A stretch of DNA of 42,081 nt from Chloroflexota bacterium (GTDB lineage Bacteria > Chloroflexota > Anaerolineae > UBA2200 > JACIWT01): NCBI GenBank assembly GCA_014360825.1, contig JACIWT010000006.1, positions 111,165 through 153,245 on the forward strand, in the 5' to 3' direction. Positions 16,429 through 24,719 of this stretch are shown in pieces (within the stretch, counting starts at the first letter, position 1; each line of letters begins with the position of its first letter). The position numbers and the translations under genes were made by a program. The notes under the pieces were generated by a model. The model had not been told where the DNA came from. It was given only the letters and a program-made list of their open reading frames with translations, and searched no databases.

Positions 16429-17232
16429 TTATAGACTCTGCTTCGGGATTTCTTCTAAGAGTGTTTGCTTGCCATCTCTCTCTATTTGAAAAGACCAACG
16501 CGAAAGGTCCAAAGTGAGAAACAGTTGGAAGTGATCAGCACGGTAAGCACTCTTGGAAAGTTCGATTATCTCGCCGCTGTCTAGGTAAGTCTTGCGCTCC
16601 AAGATTAGAACAGGTGTAACACCAGGGAGTTGCAGGTATTCCATCTCTCGTGCACTGCTCAATCCGGCCTTGATGACCTGTTCCGCCCTTATGGGGCGCA
16701 AGCCGTATTCATCGTGGACAATTTCCAGCGGTGCTTTGGCAAGAAGGTCATGGTTCAGAAAGCCAGGGCATAGGCGGTGGGGGATATAAACGGTTTGAAA
16801 AGCAATGGGTTCCCCCCGCACCGAGCGTAATCGCTCGAGTACAATCAATTCTTCGGCACGAGTGAGTCCAAGGGCCACCATTAGATCAGCAGTAGCCTGT
16901 ATCAACTTCGCGTTAATGATGGAGGAGGAGAGAGTACCACGCACTGGGCTTGTCTCCTCACTGTAACCCGTGAGAGTGAAAGAGAGTTCCAATCTAGGAT
17001 TTGATTCAGCGACAAAAATCCCTTTGCCCGGTTGCGTGTACACGAGGCCTTCCTGGGCAAGAATATTGATGGCCTGACGTACCGTCATGCGACTGATGCC
17101 AAACTCTTTGCATAACTCCCGTTCGGAGGGAAGTTTATCATGGGGACGGAGTTTGCCGTGGGCGATACGCGATGCTATCACAGTTTTGAGTTGCAGATAC
17201 AAGGGCACCGGGCCATTTGGCTTTAGGCTCAT
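16429..17232 (-). CDS. GntR-family transcriptional regulator, HutC/UTRA type
   Basis: This 267-residue regulator has an N-terminal winged helix (about 8-75: PLYLQLKTVIASRIAHGKL, LPSERELCKEFGISRMTVRQ and GLVYTQPGKGIFV) and a UTRA effector domain (about 95-240, with RAEELIVLERLRSVRGEPIA and LEIVHDEYGLRPIRAEQ). UTRA proteins commonly sense phosphorylated sugars. I chose ATG 17232 because GGGGAGG stands five bases upstream; the longer frame to 17304 would extend across the operator and into the -10. Just upstream lie a consensus promoter and a palindrome of the TGGT-N4-ACCA type used by NagR/DasR-like relatives, so it very likely represses itself and the downstream operon until a sugar phosphate from the PTS accumulates. 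Confidence 0.92.
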   Translation of the reverse strand: MSLKPNGPVPLYLQLKTVIASRIAHGKLRPHDKLPSERELCKEFGISRMTVRQAINILAQEGLVYTQPGKGIFVAESNPRLELSFTLTGYSEETSPVRGTLSSSIINAKLIQATADLMVALGLTRAEELIVLERLRSVRGEPIAFQTVYIPHRLCPGFLNHDLLAKAPLEIVHDEYGLRPIRAEQVIKAGLSSAREMEYLQLPGVTPVLILERKTYLDSGEIIELSKSAYRADHFQLFLTLDLSRWSFQIERDGKQTLLEEIPKQSL

Positions 17233-17279
17233 ACAACCTCCCCGTAGTGATCCGCACTCTCGCTGACTTTCAAGTAATA

Positions 17280-17295
17280 ACTGGTATATACCAGT
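17280..17295. promoter_or_regulatory. GntR/HutC-type operator, perfect 16-bp palindrome
   Basis: ACTGGTATATACCAGT is a perfect palindrome with the TGGT-N4-ACCA core known for NagR/DasR-like HutC regulators. It overlaps the expected transcription start of the GntR gene, and a further ATACCA half-site at 17298-17303 adjoins it. The position suits repression by blocking RNA polymerase. Binding by the adjacent regulator is inferred. Confidence 0.75.
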
Positions 17296-17303
17296 ACATA
17301 CCA

Positions 17304-17332
17304 ATTATAGCACTACTTCGGTCCCTTGTCAA
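17304..17332 (-). promoter_or_regulatory. Consensus sigma-70 promoter of the GntR-AOR-PTS operon
   Basis: On the minus strand TTGACA (17327-17332) and TATAAT (17304-17309) are separated by exactly 17 bases. Both hexamers are perfect. The operator lies immediately downstream of the -10, so a very strong promoter is probably held down by the repressor. Confidence 0.85.
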
Positions 17333-17520
17333 GTATCCGCATAGTGAATGATAGGTGTATATTATGTAAATCCAAAAATCCGCGGACTTGCATCCTCTTC
17401 CACACCGGTCGTTAACTCTGTTTGGCCAGAGACTTCCTGAAATACCACAGCAAGACTGCCACCACTTGACTGCCGCCCGGAGCAAAATAAAAACCCGCAC
17501 GATCTCCAGGGACTTGGTGC

Positions 17521-17549
17521 TTTCCAAAATGCCAGCATCTCATTATAAT
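17521..17549 (+). promoter_or_regulatory. Candidate promoter of the methylase-like gene
   Basis: TTTCCA (17521-17526) and TATAAT (17544-17549) are spaced 17 bases apart, and AAGGGAG (17569-17575) precedes the GTG start by nine bases. The -35 match is only four of six. Confidence 0.5.
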
Positions 17550-17584
17550 GAAAATGGACTATCTGCTGAAGGGAGAAACCGCAC

Positions 17585-19981
17585 GTGAGCCGGGTAATGG
17601 ATTACTACATTCCCCCACAAACGCCAATCTCGCTCCCTGCAATCAGCCTGCACAGTCTAGATCATCTGCCAACAGCCGAGTTGGCCCGCGCCTGTATCGC
17701 GTCTTACACCCGTGAGGGTGATCTTGTGCTGGATCCATTCTCCCGGTCGAGTGCGATATTATGTGAAGCGATTTCCCAGAAGCGCCGGGGCATTGCCATC
17801 AGTTTCAACCCACTGGATGCTCTATTGACAAGTATTCATTTCGTGAGGTGGACTGCTCCAGAACGGGATGCAGCACTGACACGCATTGGCGATGTGCCCA
17901 AACACGACCGTTCCCTGCGCGATCATCTCACCAATCTTTATCGCTCCCAATGTGCACAGTGTGGGGCAGAGGTCGTCGCTGATTATTTTGTCTGGGATCG
18001 GGATTCCAATACACTGATCAGCGTTCACTACGCTTGCCCCCACTGTGGGCCAAATCAGTCTGCCCCGGCGACCTCTTTCGACTTGCACGTCGCTAATGAG
18101 GTGGATCTGCATGGTTTGCATTACCACTATGTCTTGGAGCGGCTGGCTCCAACGGACGAGACTGAACATAAACAGGCCGAGTGGTTACTCGGGCTTTACA
18201 CGGCACGCAATTTGTACGCGCTCGCCAACCTGGCCATGAAGGTAGAGGGGTTGTTTGTGGATTCGCCTTCCCTGCCAGCCCTGCAATACGCGTTGCTCTA
18301 CGCTTTAGCAACGGGTGGCAAATGGAACCCGCCACCAGAAGAGGCCAAACCGGGCTTACCTCTCCGCCTTCATCCCCCTAAGCGCTTTGCAGAATACAAT
18401 GTCTGGCAACTCTTTGAGCGATTTGGCCGCGGGTTGATATTAGATGGCATACCCAGCGCCCGACTGGCAGATTCACCAAGTGCTCTTATCTCGTCAGATC
18501 TTTTCACACACCCTTGGGGGGATGAACGTCCCAATGTCTTTGCAGGGAATATGACCGTCCGCCGATTGGCAGAGACTTTGCCGCCAGCGAGTGTAAGCCT
18601 CATCCTGACGAATCCACCCCAGCCAGATCCTGTAGGCTGGCCGCTCTCTTTCCTCTGGAGTGCATGGATATATGGACGCAAAGCAGCGTCCAACCTTCGC
18701 CCTATTAGCACACAGCGACTCCGGGACTGGACATGGTTCACCCAAGCCCTACACGCGAGTTTCGAGAACTTACGCCAACTGCTCCGCCCTGATGGCGTGC
18801 TTGTATTGGCCTTCAGTGCCAATCTCCTGGCAGTATCGGAGGCTGTGCTCCTCGCTGCTGCTGGGGCATCACTGAGCCTGCGCGGGTTCAATTACCACCC
18901 AAATGAACCAACTGTTCCCCGCAAACCATGGTCGGGCACGCCGGGCTGCTATACGCTCACCTTTGTACCGGCAACAAAGCGTTCCAGTGCTCCTCAGGAG
19001 GCTAACCGCTTAGGGTTGCAAGTGCGAAAACGGGCTCTTTCAGCCGCGCGGGAAATCCTATGCCAGCGTGGGGAGCCCGCGGTATTCAATTGGTTGCACA
19101 ATGCTGCATGGAATAATTTGTTCGAAGCAGGATTACTCAGCGATATCTGGCAAGTTAAAACGCTGGAGACACCTCCACGTCTATTTCTCCGCCAGCGAGT
19201 CCGGGCGGCATTGGAGCGAGGACTGAAACACCATTTAATACAAATTCCAACCGAAGAAGGGGCCGAAACGTGCACATGGTGGTTACAAAAGCCTCCTCCA
19301 CAATGGCAATTGCTGTCAGATCGAGTAGAAGAGGCGGTATTGGAGGTGCTAACGTCGGCCAGGGACCGCACTGACTGGGGCGTTAGGGCTGCGATTTACT
19401 CTCGCTTCCCCGGGCTACTTACGCCAGAACCCGAACTGGTGCAAGTCTGCCTGACTTCTTACGGGCAACAAGGGGAAGATGGCAAATGGCAACTCTGCGC
19501 TGATGATGAACCATCCGCTCGCCAAGCACAATTTGAAGGGGCCCTGCGAGCGTTAGAGCAGGCTGCGCAGGACTTGGGTTTCCACGTCTGGTTTTCTCCC
19601 GTGCTGCAGAGGGACAGCCCGAGCCTCAAAGATTTGGAGTTATCTGGCATCGAGGGCTTGGATGTAGCATGGTATCGGGGAAATGCAGTGGAATTTGGTT
19701 TTCTCATCCAGGACACAGCCCAAGTGATCCGTGCGCTCACAATCACGCCCCAAGTAAACAAGCGTTTCTGGGTAATTCCGGAGCGAAGAATCGGCCTGCT
19801 TGGCTATAAAATGCGTCGTTTGCCATCATTTTCGAAAGCACTGATGGCTGCAGGATGGACCGTTGTCCGATTTGAATGGTTAGTGGGCTGGGCGGCAAGT
19901 GGATTCCCCGTTGAGAGTTGGGACCGACTTATGGGAACCGGCGAGCCGAAGGTGGGCCGGGCACAAAAAGCCTTGCTCTGA
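17585..19981 (+). CDS. Large protein with degenerate DNA-methylase-like domain, zinc ribbon and nuclease-like C-terminus
   Basis: I do not know a named function for this 798-residue protein. The layout recalls adenine DNA methylases with a zinc-ribbon insert. A motif-I region (VLDPFSRSSAILCEAI, about 48-63) is followed by a four-cysteine ribbon (C123, C126, C151, C154) and a motif-IV-like LILTNPPQPDP (about 339-349). The SAM loop DPFxGxG is altered to DPFSRSS and the catalytic D/NPPY to NPPQ, so methyl transfer is doubtful. Residues about 575-630 look like a winged helix ending in LTPEPELVQVCLTSYG. Residues about 690-765 resemble a restriction-endonuclease core (GLDVAWYRG, VEFGFLIQDT, RFWVIPERR), but the acidic positions expected in the middle strand are replaced. 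GTG 17585 is preferred on its Shine-Dalgarno site. The gene stands alone in front of the uracil glycosylase, not in an obvious defence cluster. It may be a DNA-binding remnant or an adapted nuclease/methylase with another role. Confidence 0.6.
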   Translation: MSRVMDYYIPPQTPISLPAISLHSLDHLPTAELARACIASYTREGDLVLDPFSRSSAILCEAISQKRRGIAISFNPLDALLTSIHFVRWTAPERDAALTRIGDVPKHDRSLRDHLTNLYRSQCAQCGAEVVADYFVWDRDSNTLISVHYACPHCGPNQSAPATSFDLHVANEVDLHGLHYHYVLERLAPTDETEHKQAEWLLGLYTARNLYALANLAMKVEGLFVDSPSLPALQYALLYALATGGKWNPPPEEAKPGLPLRLHPPKRFAEYNVWQLFERFGRGLILDGIPSARLADSPSALISSDLFTHPWGDERPNVFAGNMTVRRLAETLPPASVSLILTNPPQPDPVGWPLSFLWSAWIYGRKAASNLRPISTQRLRDWTWFTQALHASFENLRQLLRPDGVLVLAFSANLLAVSEAVLLAAAGASLSLRGFNYHPNEPTVPRKPWSGTPGCYTLTFVPATKRSSAPQEANRLGLQVRKRALSAAREILCQRGEPAVFNWLHNAAWNNLFEAGLLSDIWQVKTLETPPRLFLRQRVRAALERGLKHHLIQIPTEEGAETCTWWLQKPPPQWQLLSDRVEEAVLEVLTSARDRTDWGVRAAIYSRFPGLLTPEPELVQVCLTSYGQQGEDGKWQLCADDEPSARQAQFEGALRALEQAAQDLGFHVWFSPVLQRDSPSLKDLELSGIEGLDVAWYRGNAVEFGFLIQDTAQVIRALTITPQVNKRFWVIPERRIGLLGYKMRRLPSFSKALMAAGWTVVRFEWLVGWAASGFPVESWDRLMGTGEPKVGRAQKALL

Positions 19982-19999
19982 TCCGTCAGAGTTCGATTT

Positions 20000-20029
20000 T
20001 TGGACAAATCCTATGAATTCGGCTACAAT
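20000..20029 (+). promoter_or_regulatory. Candidate promoter of the uracil-DNA glycosylase / RNase J unit
   Basis: TTGGAC (20000-20005) and TACAAT (20024-20029) are spaced 18 bases apart in the 131-base gap after the methylase-like gene. Confidence 0.5.
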
Positions 20030-20112
20030 TTATAGTAGAGTATTGGCGATAGTGTGCTGAGCGGTTCGGAGGATAGAGAGAACAGGAGATTAGGCAGAGA
20101 GGGTCAAAGAGC

Positions 20113-20715
20113 ATGTCTGCACTGAACGATTTATATGCAGAAATAGCGGCCTGCCAGAAATGCGGATTGGCTAAGGGGCGTACACACACGGTGCCCGGAG
20201 AGGGGCCGAAAAACGCCACGTTGATGTTCATCGGCGAGGCACCTGGCTTCCACGAAGATCGACAAGGGCGTCCGTTTGTTGGCGCCGCGGGGGAGTTCTT
20301 GGAAGAACTACTCTCCTCCATTGGGTTGCGCCGAGAAGAAGTGTATATCTGCAACGTTATCAAATGTCGGCCTCCCAACAACCGTGATCCTTTATTCACT
20401 GAGATCGAGGCATGTCGCCCCTATCTGGACCGACAAATCGAACTAATAAATCCACGGGTTATCATCACGCTGGGCCGCTTTTCCATGGCTAGATTTTTCC
20501 CCCAAAGCAACATTTCGAAAATCCACGGTCAGCCCAAGAAAGTTGGAAACAGGGTCATCATTCCTGTATATCACCCAGCCGCTGCCTTGCACCAATCACG
20601 CTATAAAGCAGATATCGAGCGCGATTTCCTTAAGATACCGCAGATCATCCAGGATTTAGATGCAGTGGATGAAAGCACCGCTCAGGAGAAACCAGAACAA
20701 TTGAGCCTATTCTGA
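20113..20715 (+). CDS. Family-4 (iron-sulfur) uracil-DNA glycosylase
   Basis: This 200-residue DNA-repair enzyme removes uracil from DNA. Four cysteines that hold a [4Fe-4S] cluster are visible: C14 and C17 (ACQKCGLAKGR), C85 (IKCRPPNNRDP) and C101 (ACRPYL). Motif A is GEAPGFHED (41-49) and motif B is HPAAAL (154-159), both typical of family 4, which is common in thermophiles and many anaerobes. Length is normal. It has its own promoter candidate and is followed after 58 bases by RNase J in the same direction. The family call is secure. Confidence 0.94.
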   Translation: MSALNDLYAEIAACQKCGLAKGRTHTVPGEGPKNATLMFIGEAPGFHEDRQGRPFVGAAGEFLEELLSSIGLRREEVYICNVIKCRPPNNRDPLFTEIEACRPYLDRQIELINPRVIITLGRFSMARFFPQSNISKIHGQPKKVGNRVIIPVYHPAAALHQSRYKADIERDFLKIPQIIQDLDAVDESTAQEKPEQLSLF

Positions 20716-20773
20716 TATTATGTTAGGCGTTATCAGCTTTCTTTTTGACAGGCGTGAGTGAGGAGGTTCGCCT

Positions 20774-22417
20774 TTGCATAAAGACAAGGTACGGATCATC
20801 CCCTTGGGTGGCGTAGGCCAGATCGGAAAGAACATGACGGTTATTGAATACGAGGACCAGTTGCTCGTCATAGACGCGGGGGTGATGTTCCCAGAAAATG
20901 AGATGCTCGGGGTGGACATCGTCATACCTGACATGACTTATGTTATAGAGCGCAAGGACAAGGTCCGGGCTATCATCCTCACCCATGGACACGAGGACCA
21001 CATTGGCGCTTTGCCTTATCTCGTCGAACATGTGAAGGCCCCGATGTATGCCACACGATTGACTCAAGGGCTCGCGGAAGTGAAGTTGCGCGAACATCAC
21101 GTGCGTGACGCGGAATTCCACGTGGTGAGCCCAGATGATGTACTGGCATTGAAACCTTTTCGCATCGAATTCTTTCACGTTAGTCACAGCATACCAGATG
21201 GCGTTGGATTAGCAATCCGCACCCCAGTGGGCCTGATTGTACACTCGGGCGACTTCAAATTCGACCATAGCCCGGTGGATGGCCGCTTAACCGATTTCGC
21301 CAAACTGGCAGACTTAGGGCGGCGAGGGACGCTCGTGTTGTTGTCGGATAGCACCAATGCTGAAACGCCCGGCTACACACCTTCTGAGCGAGAGATCGCA
21401 AGGACCTTTGACGACATCTTCAACCGAGCCAAGGGGCGCGTGATTGTTGCTACTTTTGCTTCTAACATTTCCCGCATACAACAGGTCTTGGATACAGCGC
21501 GAAGGTATAACCGGCGCGTTGCTGTGGTGGGCCGCAGCATGGTGAACAACGTTCGCATTGCAGAGGAATTGGGGTATCTAAAAGCGCCCAACGGTGTACT
21601 CGTAAACGTCGAGGAGGTCAACCGTTTGCCACCTCGTCAGGCGGCAGTAGTATGCACTGGGAGCCAGGGCGAGCCCACATCAGCGCTGGTGCGAATGTCA
21701 ATGAACACCTTCCCAGCGGTCAACTTGGTGCCTGGGGATACTGTGGTAGTCTCAGCCACTCCAATCCCTGGCAACGAGGAATTGATCAACCGCACGCTGA
21801 ACAATCTTTTCCGCCTCGGAGCAAATGTGTATTACGACGAGTTACTGGATGTGCATGTATCCGGCCATGCCAGCCAGGAAGAGCTCAAGATGATGATCAG
21901 TCTAGTGCGGCCGCGATACTTTGTTCCCATTCATGGCGAATACCGTCATTTGGTGTTACACGCGCAATTGGCTGAACAAGTGGGCATAAGCCCTGATCAT
22001 ATCTTTATCTTGGAGTGTGGTGATGTCTTAGAGGTCAGCCCCGACGAAGCGAAGATAACAGGCCGCGTCTCAGAAGAGCAGGTGTTAGTGGATGGCCTGG
22101 GGGTAGGGGATGTCGGCCGCACCGTGCTTGAAGACCGGCGGATATTATCAAGGAACGGCTTCATCGTGGCAGTTGTGGCTATAGCAAAGGATAGTGGGCG
22201 TATAGTATCGGGCCCCGAGATTATTTCGCGCGGCTTCGTTTACATACCCGAAGCGGAAGACCTGTTGGCGGGGGCCAAAGCGTTGGTCGAGCAGGCTGTG
22301 GCCAAGGGTGGGGGCGCCGATGCTATCGGCCAGCGCGTGAGAGAGTGGCTGTCCAAATATGCATATGAGGAAATTAAGCGCCGCCCTATTGTTATTCCAG
22401 TTGTGATGGAAGTGTAA
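20774..22417 (+). CDS. rnj: Ribonuclease J
   Basis: This 547-residue metallo-beta-lactamase/beta-CASP enzyme has 5'-exonuclease and endonuclease activity in mRNA decay and rRNA maturation. The zinc site is H71-x-H73-x-D75-H76 (LTHGHEDHIGALPYL). The N-terminal RIIPLGGVGQIGKNM and the HSGDFKFDHSPVDG, DSTNAETPGYTPSE and VPIHGEYRHL blocks are all standard. The C-terminal domain of about 100 residues is present. The start is TTG, fixed by a strong GAGGAGG seven bases upstream. The stop is followed after two bases by the FtsK start, so the two are coupled. This enzyme takes the role that RNase E plays in many Proteobacteria. Confidence 0.96.
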   Translation: MHKDKVRIIPLGGVGQIGKNMTVIEYEDQLLVIDAGVMFPENEMLGVDIVIPDMTYVIERKDKVRAIILTHGHEDHIGALPYLVEHVKAPMYATRLTQGLAEVKLREHHVRDAEFHVVSPDDVLALKPFRIEFFHVSHSIPDGVGLAIRTPVGLIVHSGDFKFDHSPVDGRLTDFAKLADLGRRGTLVLLSDSTNAETPGYTPSEREIARTFDDIFNRAKGRVIVATFASNISRIQQVLDTARRYNRRVAVVGRSMVNNVRIAEELGYLKAPNGVLVNVEEVNRLPPRQAAVVCTGSQGEPTSALVRMSMNTFPAVNLVPGDTVVVSATPIPGNEELINRTLNNLFRLGANVYYDELLDVHVSGHASQEELKMMISLVRPRYFVPIHGEYRHLVLHAQLAEQVGISPDHIFILECGDVLEVSPDEAKITGRVSEEQVLVDGLGVGDVGRTVLEDRRILSRNGFIVAVVAIAKDSGRIVSGPEIISRGFVYIPEAEDLLAGAKALVEQAVAKGGGADAIGQRVREWLSKYAYEEIKRRPIVIPVVMEV

Positions 22418-22419
22418 TC

Positions 22420-24678
22420 GTGGCCAGAAGAAAAGGCAAGAAGCCGGGCTTGCTGGATATATCACCGAAAATATGGGCCGAGACTGCGGGTATCGTCTTG
22501 CTGGCCGTCGCCGCTGTCACCATTCTGAGCCTACTGTCTCTCACCCGAGGCACACTAACAGAAAGGTGGCTACATTTGCTCGAGCAGAGTTTCGGCTTGG
22601 GTGCGTATTTGGTTCCTTTTGGGGCCGGCGCGCTGGGCTTCTGGCTTTTTCTGCGCGGGTTTGAACGACAACCTGCGATACCCAAACAGCGAGCATTTGG
22701 TGTGATCCTGTTGTTTGTGGCTAGCCTGGCTTTGATCCATCTCCTATCGTTCCCCTCGGATCCTGCTAAATTAGCAGCGGAAGGCGGTGGTGGCGGCTAC
22801 TTAGGTTGGTTCGTAAGTGAGACCTTGGTAGATGCGGTGGGAGGCATTGGCGCAAGCCTGGTCCTCCTCCTTCTCGCGAGCACGGGCGTGATCCTGTGTC
22901 TCGGTGTCTCCACTCTCACTGTGGGCGTCGCATTGAGGGGTGCCTGGGCTCAGTTGACGAATTGGTGGCATCTCGCTCAAGACAGGTTTTCCCGTGCATC
23001 CCAGCCACCCCGAGATGATAGCGTTGCTGCACGGGTAGCAAGAATCAGCGAAAGGAGAGCCCCTGAACCAGGCACAGAGGGCGTAGTGACCGAAGCCCGG
23101 GCTGTGCCTCCAGTGACCGATGAGACCCAGGAGAGCATGCGAGGGCTGCTCTTTCCCCGCATCATCGGCGGCCCCCCAGAATGGCATTTGCCTGCTATTG
23201 AGGAGATCTTCGAAGAAAGTGTTGAACACGAACTAAGCCAAGCGGAGATACGTTTCAAGGTCCGGGTTATCGAAGAAACGTTAGCCAGTTTCGGCGTACC
23301 CGCCAAGGTAGTAGAAGTCAACCAAGGGCCTACGGTGACTCAATTTGGGGTTGAGCCAGGCTTTGTGGAACGACGAGACCGCCAAGGGAAGATACAGAAA
23401 GTCAAGGTGAAGGTCAACCGCATCAGTGCTTTGTCTAAGGATTTATCGCTGGCATTGGCGGCTGCACCCATTCGTATCGAGGCGCCTGTCCCGGGCCGTT
23501 CTATAATCGGTATCGAAGTTCCGAACACGGATGTCTCATTGGTTTCTCTGCGGAGTGTGATAGAGTCCGAGGCCTTTCGGAAGATTGACTCCAAACTGCG
23601 TATCGCCCTTGGGCAGGATGTAGCCGGCCAGCCAGTGGCCGCCGATCTAGGCCAAATGCCCCACTTGCTGATCGCCGGGGCGACAGGGTCCGGGAAATCA
23701 GTTTGCATCAATTCTATCATCGCTTGCCTGCTCGCCCACAACACCCCCGACGACCTACGCATGATCATGATAGATCCCAAAATGGTCGAACTTACAAATT
23801 TCAACGGGATCCCTCATCTGTTAGCGCCTGTCGTGGTGGAAATCGAGCGGGTCGTCTCCATGCTCAAGTGGGCGACGCAAGAGATGGATCGGCGCTATAG
23901 ACTCTTCTCGCGCCGCGGGGTTCGTAACATCGAGATGTACAATCAAGTGATCAACGATCAAGGCGGGGAGAAGTTGCCTTACATCGTCATTTTTATTGAC
24001 GAGTTGGCTGATCTCATGATGGTAGCGCCCGATGAGGTAGAACGATCGGTGTGTCGCATCGCTCAACTGGCGCGAGCCACCGGCATCCACCTCGTTATGG
24101 CCACACAACGCCCCTCAGTGGATGTGGTCACAGGACTGATCAAGGCAAACTTTCCGTCGCGTATCAGTTTCGCGGTCACCTCACAGGTGGATTCGCGGGT
24201 TGTGCTCGATGCACCAGGCGCGGAGAAACTTCTGGGGCGGGGCGACATGCTCTACATGCCATCTGACTCCAGTAAACTGCTCCGTCTTCAGGGATGCTTC
24301 GTCTCTGATACCGAATTAGAGCGCTTGGTACAGTTCTGGAGAGGGTTCCGCACCGCTCCGACCATACCGGAAGGCACGCCTCTCGTTCAACAACCCTTGT
24401 GGGAAGAGGTCGTGGCCAGAGAGAAAGAACTCGCCGAGACCGACGAACTGTTGGATGAGGCAATCAAAATCGTTCGCGAGCAGAAGCGGGCTTCCATCTC
24501 CCTCCTGCAGCGCCGGTTGCGCATTGGCTACTCCCGGGCAGCGCGATTGATTGACATCATGGAGGAACGCGGCATCATCGGGCCATCGGAAGGGGGCAGC
24601 CAACCCAGGGAAGTACTGCCACCGAATACGAACCACCAGTGGGAAGATGAGACGCATCAGGAAACAGAGTACCGCTGA
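22420..24678 (+). CDS. ftsK: DNA translocase FtsK/SpoIIIE
   Basis: This 752-residue septal DNA pump clears chromosome ends during division. About four N-terminal hydrophobic segments (roughly 20-42, 60-80, 92-110, 142-170) anchor it. An acidic linker leads to the motor. The Walker A motif is GATGSGKS (420-427) and Walker B lies in YIVIFIDELADLM. ATQRPSVDVVTGLIKANFPSR and DAPGAEKLLGRGDMLY are diagnostic. The C-terminal gamma winged helix (LLQRRLRIGYSRAARLIDIME) reads the orienting KOPS/SRS sequences. The start is GTG, two bases after the RNase J stop. The linker is short compared with Escherichia coli FtsK but normal for SpoIIIE-size proteins. Confidence 0.96.
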   Translation: MARRKGKKPGLLDISPKIWAETAGIVLLAVAAVTILSLLSLTRGTLTERWLHLLEQSFGLGAYLVPFGAGALGFWLFLRGFERQPAIPKQRAFGVILLFVASLALIHLLSFPSDPAKLAAEGGGGGYLGWFVSETLVDAVGGIGASLVLLLLASTGVILCLGVSTLTVGVALRGAWAQLTNWWHLAQDRFSRASQPPRDDSVAARVARISERRAPEPGTEGVVTEARAVPPVTDETQESMRGLLFPRIIGGPPEWHLPAIEEIFEESVEHELSQAEIRFKVRVIEETLASFGVPAKVVEVNQGPTVTQFGVEPGFVERRDRQGKIQKVKVKVNRISALSKDLSLALAAAPIRIEAPVPGRSIIGIEVPNTDVSLVSLRSVIESEAFRKIDSKLRIALGQDVAGQPVAADLGQMPHLLIAGATGSGKSVCINSIIACLLAHNTPDDLRMIMIDPKMVELTNFNGIPHLLAPVVVEIERVVSMLKWATQEMDRRYRLFSRRGVRNIEMYNQVINDQGGEKLPYIVIFIDELADLMMVAPDEVERSVCRIAQLARATGIHLVMATQRPSVDVVTGLIKANFPSRISFAVTSQVDSRVVLDAPGAEKLLGRGDMLYMPSDSSKLLRLQGCFVSDTELERLVQFWRGFRTAPTIPEGTPLVQQPLWEEVVAREKELAETDELLDEAIKIVREQKRASISLLQRRLRIGYSRAARLIDIMEERGIIGPSEGGSQPREVLPPNTNHQWEDETHQETEYR

Positions 24679-24719
24679 TCGTACGATGGACAGAGCCCCA
24701 AAAACGACTTGAGACCCCC

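Larger units (their letters stand above)
17233..17584. other. Divergent intergenic region between the GntR operon and the methylase-like gene
   Basis: This 352-base gap holds the minus-strand GntR promoter and operator near its left end and a weaker plus-strand promoter near its right end. I see no gene, tRNA or long repeat in the middle (about 17340-17510). Confidence 0.7.

Noticed and set aside
17233-17304. Extended N-terminus of the GntR regulator
   Set aside because: It would begin in the -10 and translate the operator; GGGGAGG before ATG 17232 marks the normal start.
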